From Terriglobia bacterium (lineage in GTDB: Bacteria > Acidobacteriota > Terriglobia > Bryobacterales > Bryobacteraceae), in the NCBI GenBank assembly GCA_020073265.1, contig JAIQFN010000023.1, forward strand, positions 1 through 64,000: a stretch of 64,000 bases of DNA, given 5' to 3'. Made by a program: the position numbers and the translations under genes. This document shows, in pieces, positions 9,208 to 16,704 of the stretch. The notes below the pieces were generated by a model that was given only the letters and a program-made list of their open reading frames with translations, ran no database searches and was not told where the DNA came from. How positions within the stretch are numbered: position 1 is the first letter of the stretch; each line of letters begins with the position of its first letter.

Positions 9208-9453
9208 AAAAGTTGACTCCTTGTTCTTTCGAGTTCGTACGAAAAAAAGGGGCGCGCCGACGCTCTCGCGAATCGTGAGTGGTAATCCCCGCGACGGCGC
9301 AGTCGCCTTTTGCGGTTCTATCGCGTTGACGCGTTCATTTTTATCGGGCAAGCCGACTACCACCGCGCGATCACAACACTAGTACGGTCGTTCGTAGAGA
9401 CCAGTACCTGCAAGGGGGCAATTGCCTCACCCAAATCCGACTTTGGGAGCGCG

Positions 9454-10950
9454 CTATCTCCCAATGATGTTCAAAGCGGCGGGCGCCTCGGCCACTGGAA
9501 CCGCTACCGCCGGCTCCGGCTTCCGGCGCGCGCGAGGTTTGGGCGCGCATCCCGATCGCACGCGCAGCTCCGACATCGCCTCTTCGAGAAAATCCCGCAG
9601 GCGATCCAGGTCCGGCGCGCAGGCGCAGTCGCCGGTCAGGCCGAGGTACAGCGTTCCGTTGTAACTCGCCATCGCGCAGCACACGCCCATGAAATCGCCG
9701 ATGGGCACGTAGGGGTAGTAGGTCAGCATCTTGCGCCCCAGCAAATACAGCGGAGATTGCGGGCCGGGCACATTCGTACACACCATGTCGAAAGGCAGCA
9801 CCGGCACAACGTTGGAGAGCATGCCAGTCAACACGGCTTGAATGGGAACCGGCATCATCGCCAGCAGCGTTCCGCCAAAAACGATGAGGTCCGCCGCGTG
9901 GGCGTGCTTCAACGCTTCGGTTCGCTTGTGGACAACGGCGAGCAGCTCCACCGGATCCTTGACATCCAGCGGGATGTTGACCGGAACCAGGGAGATCCGG
10001 TTGCCCAGGTCCCCATTCTGATCCGGACTCCTCAGATTCACCGGCACCATCAGGCGCAGCACGCGATCCTTGACGGAAAGCCGATGCAGCAAGGCGTAGC
10101 GTCGCATCGCGCCACCCAGCACCATCAGCAGGACGTCATTCACCGTGACGCCGCACGCTTTGCGAATCGCGTTAGCTTGGGCCAGCGGGAATTCAGTCCA
10201 GACTACCCGGCGCGGACCGAGACTCGGTGCCTTGAACGGGAACGGGTCCAGCGACTGGAGGGTCTCCGGCACGGCTCCCACCGGTTGCGGGAGCGATCCC
10301 TGCATCAACTCGCGCAGCACTAACCCGCCGGCGTCCAAGGCTGCCGATTGCATCGAGAGCACCCGGCCGAGTGTGTGGAAGTAGGAACTGACCAGGCTGT
10401 CCAACACGCCGATTCCGTCGGCTGCCGGCGGTGGCGCATGGAATGGCTTCTTCGGCGGCAAGCCGGCAGGTTGAGGACTGTGGTCCAGAATCAGGTTCAT
10501 CAGCGCCACTCCCGCTATCCCGTCCACCAGACAGTGGTGCACGCGTGCAATCAGCGCGCTGCGCCCGCCGCGCAGTCCGTCGACAACCGTCAGGTCCCAC
10601 AGCGGCCGGCTGCGGTCCATCACCTCGCTGAAGAGCTGGCCGGACAGGGTTTCGAGCGATGCCAGAGTCCCGGGCCGGATGCGGGCATGCTGGATGTGGC
10701 GATCGATATCGAAATTGGGGTCCCACTCCCAGGTCGGGTATCCGATATTCAGCGGCGGAAATGCAATCCGCTGCCGGTAGCGGGGGATTAGCGGCAACTT
10801 CGCTTCGATCAACGACTTCAGATCGCCGGTCGAAAGCGCTCCATCGAAGACGAAGACGCTTCCGATGTGAAGCGGCATCTCTTTCTTCTCGATATACAGG
10901 AACAAAGTATCCAAGGGTCCCAGACGATCGCTTACTTCGGAATGCGTCAT
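9454..10950 (-). CDS. Wax ester synthase / diacylglycerol acyltransferase (WS/DGAT)
   Basis: The 498-residue protein is a bifunctional WS/DGAT, which transfers acyl groups from acyl-CoA to fatty alcohols or diacylglycerol. The catalytic HHxxxDG motif is seen as RVHHCLVDGIAG near residue 135, after the typical N-terminal SDRLGPLDTLFLYIE. The conserved NVPGP motif is in CTNVPGPQSPLYLLG near 420. Starting at ATG 10950 places MTHSEVSDRLGPLD at the N-terminus as usual in the family. The acyl-CoA ligase follows 246 bp downstream and HMG-CoA reductase lies on the other side. Storage-lipid synthesis is the likely role; ester type is undetermined. Confidence 0.92.
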   Translation of the reverse strand: MTHSEVSDRLGPLDTLFLYIEKKEMPLHIGSVFVFDGALSTGDLKSLIEAKLPLIPRYRQRIAFPPLNIGYPTWEWDPNFDIDRHIQHARIRPGTLASLETLSGQLFSEVMDRSRPLWDLTVVDGLRGGRSALIARVHHCLVDGIAGVALMNLILDHSPQPAGLPPKKPFHAPPPAADGIGVLDSLVSSYFHTLGRVLSMQSAALDAGGLVLRELMQGSLPQPVGAVPETLQSLDPFPFKAPSLGPRRVVWTEFPLAQANAIRKACGVTVNDVLLMVLGGAMRRYALLHRLSVKDRVLRLMVPVNLRSPDQNGDLGNRISLVPVNIPLDVKDPVELLAVVHKRTEALKHAHAADLIVFGGTLLAMMPVPIQAVLTGMLSNVVPVLPFDMVCTNVPGPQSPLYLLGRKMLTYYPYVPIGDFMGVCCAMASYNGTLYLGLTGDCACAPDLDRLRDFLEEAMSELRVRSGCAPKPRARRKPEPAVAVPVAEAPAALNIIGR

Positions 10951-10988
10951 ATGACAGTGCTCCGGCTGGTTGTGAGCCAGCATTTCGC

Positions 10989-12707
10989 ATGCCGCTCCCT
11001 CAGCCGACGCCAACCCGGACCCTGGGAACCTTGGCACCCGGCTTGCTCAACCTTCTAGAGGATCTCTCTCCATACATGAGTGCAATACTCAACTCCGCCC
11101 CGTTCCTGTCCGGCAGCATACCGTTGCAACTGCAGCCGCTGTTGGCGGCTGGCCTGGGCGGCGGTTCCGCCAGGGTCCGCACTGGCCGCGTCCAGGCGAT
11201 GCTGGCGGCCAACCAGCCGCTTCGAGATGCGCTCGGAGCATGGATCGCGCAGCTTCTGTCGGTGGATCTGCTCGTGCCGGAGGTGTACTCGAAGTGGCGC
11301 CCGCTGGTTCGGGATTCGATCGAGTTTCTGTTCTCGCGCCTCTCCGGCCAGCGCCTGGCGGCCAAGTTGGTGGAACAAATCGACCTGCCCGTCAACACGC
11401 CGCCGGCTTCGCGCTTGCTGCTGCTGATTTCCAGAATGCCAGGTATTCAGAAGCTCGGCCAGGTTCTGGCGCGTCACCAGCGGTTGGAAGCCTCGCTGCG
11501 GGCGGCGTTGTCCGAACTCGAGAACGGAATGTGCGACGCCAATCCTCGAAGCATCCGCGCCATCATCTCCAAGCAGTTGGGAACGAGACGCCTCGAAAAA
11601 TACGCCGTCAAGTTGGCCCCAGCAATACTCGCCGAAGCGAGCGGCAGCGCCGTGATGCGCTTCACCTGGCGGAATCCGGACACCAAACGGCGCGAACGCG
11701 GCGTCTTCAAGGTTCTCAAGCCTTACGTCCGCGAGTGCTTCTCCGAAGACCTGCAACTTCTCCAGCAGCTCAGCGAATATCTGGCCCACCGCCGCGGATA
11801 CGGGTTTGCAACCCAGCACGTCGCCGACATGGTGAGCGAGGTTCGGCTGCTGCTCCAGCACGAGCTGGACTTTGTGCGCGAGCAGGCCACTTTGCAGGCG
11901 GCCGGCAGGACCTACCGGATCAGCCTGGGCATCCGCGTGCCGCGCCTCATCGCGAAGCTTTCGACGGCGGAAATCACCGCCATGAGCGACGAGAAGGGGG
12001 TCAAGGTCACCGACGTATTCCCCGGCCGGCCGTATTTGCGCCGGCGCGTGGCCGAGCAGTTGGTGGAAGCGCTGGTTACGGTCCCGCTGCTCTCGCGCGA
12101 CCCTCAAGTGGTGTTTCACGCCGACCCGCACGCCGGAAACCTGCTCTACGACGAAGAAGCCGGCAAGATCGTGGTACTTGACTGGGCGTTGATGGAACAA
12201 CTCAGCCGCGAGCTGCGGCGCCACCTGGCGCTCTTGGTGATCATGACCGTGCTGCGAAATCCAGGCGGAGTGAGTGAAGCCATCCGGAATCTAGCGCCGG
12301 CCAGCGAGCGGCGCGATCCGGACAAGATCCGGCTGATTCAGGAGCGCGTGGACAGGTTCTTCAAGGAGCTGCCTTACAATCGCCTGGCGGGCAGCGTCGA
12401 TGCGATGCAATTGCTGGACGAGATCGCGCTCCAGGGCGTCCGCTTTCCAGCCTCGCTGGCAATGTTTCAGAAAGCCTTGTTTACTTTGGACGGCGTCCTG
12501 CACGATATCGCCGGCTCCGAAGTGAGCATCAGTTACCTGATCGTCCGCGACTTTGTCATTCGCCTGCTGGTGAGTCTCGGCCTGGATCACCCGCCGCTGT
12601 CGATTGCCGACTTGATGGCGGTACAGCGCAGCGGGCTGCTGTATCCGTCGCGGCTGGGAGCATCGGCCCTGTTCGGCGTCCGGCCCAATCTGCAATCCAA
12701 CGCATGA
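10989..12707 (+). CDS. ABC1/UbiB-family kinase-like protein
   Basis: This is an atypical protein-kinase-like ATPase of the ABC1/ADCK/UbiB family, whose members support ubiquinone or other isoprenoid-lipid metabolism. Family features are GVFKVLKPYV as the ATP lysine strand, DMVSEVRLLLQHELDFVRE as the QxxxDxxxE-like helix, VVFHADPHAGNLL as the catalytic loop and KIVVLDWALM as the metal-binding DFG equivalent. The alanine-rich loop seen in UbiB is replaced by AEASGSAVMRF. The start is uncertain: ATG 10989 leaves only 38 bp to the divergent WS/DGAT gene, and ATG 11076 is the alternative. The HMG-CoA reductase gene begins within 10 bp of the stop, so the two are probably co-transcribed. Confidence 0.82.
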   Translation: MPLPQPTPTRTLGTLAPGLLNLLEDLSPYMSAILNSAPFLSGSIPLQLQPLLAAGLGGGSARVRTGRVQAMLAANQPLRDALGAWIAQLLSVDLLVPEVYSKWRPLVRDSIEFLFSRLSGQRLAAKLVEQIDLPVNTPPASRLLLLISRMPGIQKLGQVLARHQRLEASLRAALSELENGMCDANPRSIRAIISKQLGTRRLEKYAVKLAPAILAEASGSAVMRFTWRNPDTKRRERGVFKVLKPYVRECFSEDLQLLQQLSEYLAHRRGYGFATQHVADMVSEVRLLLQHELDFVREQATLQAAGRTYRISLGIRVPRLIAKLSTAEITAMSDEKGVKVTDVFPGRPYLRRRVAEQLVEALVTVPLLSRDPQVVFHADPHAGNLLYDEEAGKIVVLDWALMEQLSRELRRHLALLVIMTVLRNPGGVSEAIRNLAPASERRDPDKIRLIQERVDRFFKELPYNRLAGSVDAMQLLDEIALQGVRFPASLAMFQKALFTLDGVLHDIAGSEVSISYLIVRDFVIRLLVSLGLDHPPLSIADLMAVQRSGLLYPSRLGASALFGVRPNLQSNA

Positions 12708-12716
12708 GTGAACTTT

Positions 12717-14258
12717 ATGACCATACCCAACCTTTTGCTCGAGAAGCTTTACACGTCGCGCAGCTTGAAGAACACCAGCGCCGGCGCCCAGTTTGCCATC
12801 AAGAACCGGTTGAGTGACGCCGAGCTGGTAGCAGTTGACGGCATCGCCATCGACGGAAGAGCGGTGGCGCTCGATCACGTGCGGCTGGGGTTGACCGACG
12901 GCCGCGCGCTGGCTCCCGCCGAAGTCGACGCGGCGCATCCCATCCCGTTTCCGATGAGTTGCATCGTCACCGTCCAGACCGAGGAGCCTGAGCTGTCGCT
13001 GGGCAAGCATGAGATTGACCTCGCTTTCGAGGCGCGCCCGTTCGGCAAGCTCCAGTTCAAGGTGGAGGATATGATCGGCGAAGAGGCCAAGCCCACGCTG
13101 CACGTCCCGCGCGACGAGACCGACGACTACAGCCCCGAGATCATCCGCCGGCGGCAGGCCATGGCCGAAACCGCCAGCCAGGTGAAGCTGCAGCACATCG
13201 TGCACTACTCCTTCGACCCGCACGTCGTCAAAGGCAACTGCGAGAATTTCGCCGGAGTGGCCCAGGTGCCCATCGGCTTTGCCGGTCCCCTGCTGATCCA
13301 TGGCGAATACGCCGAAGGCGAGGTTCTGATTCCGCTCGCGACTTCGGAAGGAACCCTGGTCGCATCCTACAACCGCGGGATGAAAGTGTTGCGCATGTCC
13401 GGCGGCGTGAAAGCCACCGTGATGGCCGACGCCATGCAGCGCGCTCCCGTATTCGTGCTTCGCGACGCGCGCGCTTGCCGCGATTTCGTGAATTGGGTGA
13501 CGGCGAACGTCCAGCAGATTCGCCAGCAGGCCGAGGCGACCTCGTCGGTGGCCAAGCTGCTGTACGTCGACCCGTATGTCGCCAACAAGTTCGTCTATCT
13601 GCGGTTCAACTATTCCACCGGAGACGCGGCCGGGCAGAACATGGTGGGCCGGGCTACGCTGGCGGCTTCGAGCTGGATTCTCGAGCACTACCAGGGCATC
13701 ACCAATTTCTACCTGGAGTCGAACTTCGCGACCGACAAGAAAGCCTCGCATGTGAATATCATGCGGACTCGCGGTAAACGAGTCACGGCGGAAGCCACCA
13801 TTCCGCGGGACGTCATGATCCGCTACCTGCGGGTGGAGCCGGAGCAGCTCGCCTACCACTATGGCGTGGCCAACGTGGGCGCGTTCCTGTCGGGCGCCAA
13901 CAACAACGGAGCGCAGTCGGCCAACGCCATCACAGCCATGTTCATCGCCACCGGCCAGGACGTCGCCAATGTCGCCGAATCGTCCGCCGCGATCATATAC
14001 TGTGAGCTCACTCCGCAGCGGGACTTGTATCTCTCGCTGACGATTCCGTCTTTGATCGTTGCGACGCACGGAGGCGGCACCAGCTTAGCGACGCAGCGCG
14101 AGTGCCTGGAAATCCTGGGTTGCTACGGCAAGGGCAAGGTCAACCGCCTGGCCGAAATTGTGGCTGGAGTCGCGCTGGCCGGCGAGCTCTCGCTAGCCGG
14201 CGCGATCTCCTCCTCCGACTGGGTGTCGGCCCACGAAAAGTACGGCCGGCACCGCTGA
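12717..14258 (+). CDS. Hydroxymethylglutaryl-CoA reductase
   Basis: The enzyme reduces HMG-CoA to mevalonate. The catalytic domain shows the substrate-loop segment AATSEGTLVASYNRG (as PLATSEGTLVASYN near residue 205), DAAGQNMVGRAT near 305, the loop LESNFATDKKASHVN, and the C-terminal IPSLIVATHGGGTSLATQREC with the flexible glycine loop. About 150 N-terminal residues precede it. ATG 12717 is chosen; a GTG at 12708 directly after the UbiB-like stop is an alternative. No other mevalonate-pathway gene is in the window, so the use of the product is unknown. Bacterial HMGRs of this longer form occur in groups such as myxobacteria. Confidence 0.9.
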   Translation: MTIPNLLLEKLYTSRSLKNTSAGAQFAIKNRLSDAELVAVDGIAIDGRAVALDHVRLGLTDGRALAPAEVDAAHPIPFPMSCIVTVQTEEPELSLGKHEIDLAFEARPFGKLQFKVEDMIGEEAKPTLHVPRDETDDYSPEIIRRRQAMAETASQVKLQHIVHYSFDPHVVKGNCENFAGVAQVPIGFAGPLLIHGEYAEGEVLIPLATSEGTLVASYNRGMKVLRMSGGVKATVMADAMQRAPVFVLRDARACRDFVNWVTANVQQIRQQAEATSSVAKLLYVDPYVANKFVYLRFNYSTGDAAGQNMVGRATLAASSWILEHYQGITNFYLESNFATDKKASHVNIMRTRGKRVTAEATIPRDVMIRYLRVEPEQLAYHYGVANVGAFLSGANNNGAQSANAITAMFIATGQDVANVAESSAAIIYCELTPQRDLYLSLTIPSLIVATHGGGTSLATQRECLEILGCYGKGKVNRLAEIVAGVALAGELSLAGAISSSDWVSAHEKYGRHR

Positions 14259-14263
14259 AACAA

Positions 14264-14311
14264 CGTGGCGCACGCACTCGTGCGTGCCGCGTCCCCACTC
14301 ATGGGGACGCC
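14264..14311. repeat. Two-hairpin REP-like palindromic element, copy A
   Basis: Two adjacent palindromes lie between HMGR and the convergent DUF2147 gene. One is GGCGCACGCACTCGTGCGTG plus CC. The other has arms GCGTCCCCA and TGGGGACGC around a four-base loop. The first palindrome is identical, inverted, to the element at 48075-48122; the second differs only by paired changes. It could terminate both convergent transcripts. Confidence 0.8.
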
Positions 14312-14351
14312 AGCAGGCCTTCCAGGTCTCGCGCCCTACGCGCCGCCGAAC

Positions 14352-14849
14352 CTAATTTCGCTGCCCGTCGGTCTCGGCGCCCGTCTCCGGCTCGCGCGTC
14401 CAGGTCTGCGAACGCCCGAACATAGATGCGCCCAGGTAGCCTCGCACGGAAAGCACCTTCCCATATTCCCTGACCCTCAGCTTGCAGCGGTAGATTTTTC
14501 CGTTGTCTGGGTCAAGAATGTCGCCGCCCGAGTATTCGTCCCCCTTCAGCTCCAGGTTCCGAATGATGACCATGCCGACGACGAGTTGGTCCTTACGCTC
14601 ATCCGTGCACTTGTCGCAACGCCGCCCGGCTCTCTCCGGGTTCAGGCTTTGCTCGACTTTGCCGAAGAACCGGCCGTTCTCCTCCCAGACGCGCACGATC
14701 GACCTCGGCTTTCCGGTCTTGTCGTCCACGGTGCGCCATCGGCCCACCGGCGTAACAGCGACCGTGGGATCGGAGGCGGTTAGAATAAGTGGCGTCAGGC
14801 TCGCCAAGGCGCTGGCGCGAAGCAAATTTCTCCGGGTTAGTTTTTGCAT
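14352..14849 (-). CDS. DUF2147 secreted protein
   Basis: The 165-residue product begins MQKLTRRNLLRASALASLTP, a signal peptide with a twin-arginine motif (TRRNLLR), and continues with a DUF2147 domain: PVGRWRTVDDKTGKPRSIV, a CDKC motif near residue 80, and GGDILDPDNGKIYRCKLRV. DUF2147 proteins are small periplasmic beta-barrel-like proteins of unknown function. The pair of cysteines in RRCDKCTDE is usual for the family. It converges with HMGR across the REP element. Confidence 0.85.
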   Translation of the reverse strand: MQKLTRRNLLRASALASLTPLILTASDPTVAVTPVGRWRTVDDKTGKPRSIVRVWEENGRFFGKVEQSLNPERAGRRCDKCTDERKDQLVVGMVIIRNLELKGDEYSGGDILDPDNGKIYRCKLRVREYGKVLSVRGYLGASMFGRSQTWTREPETGAETDGQRN

Positions 14850-15098
14850 GAAAATTATCTCCAGATCACGGAATCATACGATCCGCCTGGTTCTCCGCAG
14901 CGGAAATCAACCCAATCACGCAGCGCAACCTCGCGCTGTGCAGGCTGGCCGAAGAAAGCATCTTGCCTGGATACAGAGAGCCGAGGCTTATCGCAAGCAA
15001 CCACGGGCACGACGGCTGCCATTTAGCCAGTCCGCCCGAACAATTCCGGGAGGTCCGTTGTTTCAACAAATGATAGGCTGAGGACAGAGGCGAAAATA

Positions 15099-15334
15099 AT
15101 GGAGGGGCTTGATGTCGGCAACCGCCCGCCGAGCTTGGATTCTCCACAGGTAGAGCAATTCCGCGGCTACCTGGAAAACCTGCTCGGCACCCCATTGTTC
15201 GGCGGATCACAGCGCCGAAGAGAACTTCTCCGCTACCTGCGCTGGACCCCTTGCGCGACGATCCCCGTTTTCTAGTGCTGCTGAAGAAAACCGGCCTGGC
15301 GCTCTACGAGCTTGCTGAAAAACCTTTGCCGTAA
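15099..15334 (+). pseudogene. Gutted regulator remnant (N-terminal and C-terminal ends only)
   Basis: ATG 15099 opens a frame reading QVEQFRGYLENLLGTPLF and GGSQRRRELLRYL, the typical start of the acidobacterial winged-helix/TPR (or winged-helix/TolB) sensor proteins. It stops at 15273. From 15242 another frame reads LDPLRDDPRFLVLLKKTGL, the typical extreme C-terminus of TPR proteins of this sort. The intervening several hundred residues are missing, so an internal deletion joined both ends out of frame. The tail then runs into the left arm of a dispersed repeat. Assignment to the family is from memory of these end motifs. Confidence 0.6.
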
Positions 15335-15411
15335 GTGGCTGTGGACGCTAGAACGCCGATTCTGAGCCGCGACCGTCAGGGAGTGGTTGCGCGCGTTTTT
15401 CAGCAAGCTCG
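15307..15411. repeat. Dispersed intergenic repeat, copy 2, with 17-bp inverted ends
   Basis: The arm CGAGCTTGCTGAAAAAC at 15307-15323 is repeated in perfect inversion at 15395-15411. Between them lies the family core GAGCCGCGACCGTCAGGGAG and the flanking words GGCTGTGGACGC and CGCCGATTCTGAGCC shared with copy 1 at 3870. The minus-strand translation of the core gives PLPDGRGSES, a string I recall in spurious acidobacterial ORFs. Confidence 0.75.
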
Positions 15412-15460
15412 TAGGCGAGCGGCGGGCCGACCGGCTCCATCAGTCGCCAGGGTTGCGCCG

Positions 15461-15628
15461 CTAGATGGTTTCCTGTACCGGCGCGCGCCATCGAAACAGG
15501 AAGAAGGGGCGGCCGCAAAGCTCGCATCGGTAGTACAGCAGGATCCAGTTCAGCGCTCGCTCGAACGCGTTGCGGGCGCCGACCGTTCTGAAGTCGATCG
15601 ACCTGCAATGGGGACAGTGTGCGAGCAT
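15461..15628 (-). CDS. Small zinc-ribbon protein (55 residues)
   Basis: A short frame from ATG 15628 encodes two cysteine pairs: CPHCRSIDFR at residues 5-14 and RCELCGRPFF at 34-43, separated by an ERALNWILLYY segment. This is the spacing of a rubredoxin-like zinc ribbon, and the FLFRW ending resembles small acidobacterial ribbon proteins as I recall them. The larger frame on the same strand (15348-15608) lacks such a pattern and runs into the repeat. It lies 41 bp after the 115-residue gene on the same strand and may be the last member of that operon. Function is unknown. Confidence 0.6.
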   Translation of the reverse strand: MLAHCPHCRSIDFRTVGARNAFERALNWILLYYRCELCGRPFFLFRWRAPVQETI

Positions 15629-15669
15629 CACAGTTTGGTCAGCCTTGGTCGCTCCGCCGCAGCGGTGCG

Positions 15670-16017
15670 TTACGCGTGTTGACCTCGCCAGGCAGCGCCG
15701 GCATTCTCACCAGCGGGCTTCTGCGGAGGCTTTCTCTTGCTGGCAGCCAGGGCGCGAGCCTCGGCGCGCTCGCTGGCGCAGGCCCGCATCTCTTCCTCGC
15801 TGAAGGTCCAGGTGCGCATCTCGCCGCCTTCGTCCCGCCGGTCCAGAAAACTCCGGCATAGGAGCGGCAGGTCCTGAATCTGGATGCCATATGTTCGTAT
15901 CAGCGTGAGATCCGCCCGGACCGTACACTGGGTCCTGATCCGGTCCTCGCCGATGCGATCGAATGCGAACACGCGGAAACCCGTATCGTGAGTGAATCCG
16001 GTGAGAATGAACTGCAT
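15670..16017 (-). CDS. Conserved hypothetical protein (115 residues)
   Basis: AAAGGAG stands eight bases before ATG 16017, giving a strong start. The product reads FILTGFTHDTGFRVFAFDRI, then a TVRADLTLIRTYGI segment, DLPLLCRSFLDRR, and a basic Ala-rich tail. I recall similar proteins in acidobacterial genomes but no named domain. The even distribution of hydrophobic residues and lack of a signal peptide suggest a small cytoplasmic protein. It lies in a minus-strand run with three other short genes downstream of a near-consensus promoter. Confidence 0.72.
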   Translation of the reverse strand: MQFILTGFTHDTGFRVFAFDRIGEDRIRTQCTVRADLTLIRTYGIQIQDLPLLCRSFLDRRDEGGEMRTWTFSEEEMRACASERAEARALAASKRKPPQKPAGENAGAAWRGQHA

Positions 16018-16063
16018 CTTCGCGCTCCTTTGAAGCTGTCAATACCTGGGAGCTGGTCCAAGT

Positions 16064-16288
16064 TCAACCAGTTGTTCCGTTTCTCCTGGGAGAAGAAATT
16101 CCGTTCGCCCGATCCGCCAGCAATCGCAGACGTTCCACCAATCTTTTCCCAAGACTTACTTCGGCGGGGTTGGACTTGTAACCCGGAATCCTGGAATCGA
16201 TGAACTCTCTGCGGAATAGCTGATCCGACGCCAGATTGCTGAGTAGTTCAAGTTCCGTCGGGGTGAGTTTCACGGTCATGTGTGTCAT
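16064..16288 (-). CDS. Hypothetical protein (74 residues)
   Basis: The ATG at 16288 overlaps the stop of the preceding membrane protein gene (ATGA), implying translational coupling. A second ATG three codons on is a possible start. The product contains KLTPTELELLSNLASDQLFR, IDSRIPGYKSNPAEV and SLGKRLVERLRLLAD, which is helical and charged with no recognised domain. Overlap with its neighbour and a shared promoter support a real gene. Confidence 0.6.
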   Translation of the reverse strand: MTHMTVKLTPTELELLSNLASDQLFRREFIDSRIPGYKSNPAEVSLGKRLVERLRLLADRANGISSPRRNGTTG

Positions 16289-16527
16289 TCAATCGTTGTT
16301 CCTGTCTCAGTCGCGATGGAAGGTATGGAGATTCGCGAGAATCTCTTCCAATTGACCCAGGCCAATACGACGCACAGCACGCTGCACGCGATTGCCAGCG
16401 ATGCGGATATGTATCCTACCGGGCGTGAGAACAGCAGTGCGGCTGGGCTGAAGATGAACGCTACCACCAGGAACGCGACTGTCCTGGTGTATCCGGTTCC
16501 CGTAGACTTCTGGCTCGTATCGAACAT
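16285..16527 (-). CDS. Small membrane protein with two transmembrane helices
   Basis: GAGGAGG lies six bases before ATG 16527, a strong ribosome site. The 80-residue product has two hydrophobic spans, VAFLVVAFIFSPAALLF and ISASLAIACSVLCVVLAWV, separated by a short SRPVGY turn, and a basic NWKRFSR after the second. It is the first gene after the TTGACA/TACAAT promoter at 16624-16652 and is coupled to the next gene by ATGA. Function is unknown. Confidence 0.7.
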   Translation of the reverse strand: MFDTSQKSTGTGYTRTVAFLVVAFIFSPAALLFSRPVGYISASLAIACSVLCVVLAWVNWKRFSRISIPSIATETGTTIE

Positions 16528-16620
16528 GGCAACCTCCTCGGTTGGCCTAAGAAGACAGGGAATCGGATCGCCGGACTTAGTTCAGACGAGCCGCGAGTGG
16601 GCAGAAGCGCTCAGCCATTC

Positions 16621-16635
16621 ACTATTGTAAGTTAA
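16621..16635. promoter_or_regulatory. Candidate operator, copy 1
   Basis: ACTATTGTAAGTTAA matches the sequence at 16685-16699 at 13 of 15 positions, in the same orientation. It covers the -10 of the minus-strand promoter. Confidence 0.55.
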
Positions 16636-16652
16636 GCAAAATTGCCTGTCAA
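16624..16652 (-). promoter_or_regulatory. Sigma-70-type promoter of the minus-strand small-gene operon
   Basis: On the minus strand TTGACA (16647-16652) is separated by 17 bp from TACAAT (16624-16629). The -10 lies inside repeat ACTATTGTAAGTTAA (16621-16635), so a protein bound there would block it. Confidence 0.75.
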
Positions 16653-16684
16653 GCGAATGAGTGCCATACTATGCTTAGTTATTT

Positions 16685-16699
16685 ACTATTGACAGTTAA
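16685..16699. promoter_or_regulatory. Candidate operator, copy 2
   Basis: ACTATTGACAGTTAA ends five bases before the ATG of the XRE gene. ACT and AGT form a partial inverted symmetry inside it, as expected for a dimeric HTH protein. No Shine-Dalgarno fits between this site and the ATG. Confidence 0.55.
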
Positions 16700-16704
16700 T
16701 CTCG

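Noticed and set aside
10659-10988. N-terminal extension of the UbiB-like frame back to 10659
   Set aside because: It lies antisense to the WS/DGAT coding region and its residues have no family match; a later start is used.
12291-14069. 592-codon minus-strand frame across the HMG-CoA reductase gene
   Set aside because: Shadow of a confidently identified gene with a His/Arg/Gly-rich, motif-free translation.
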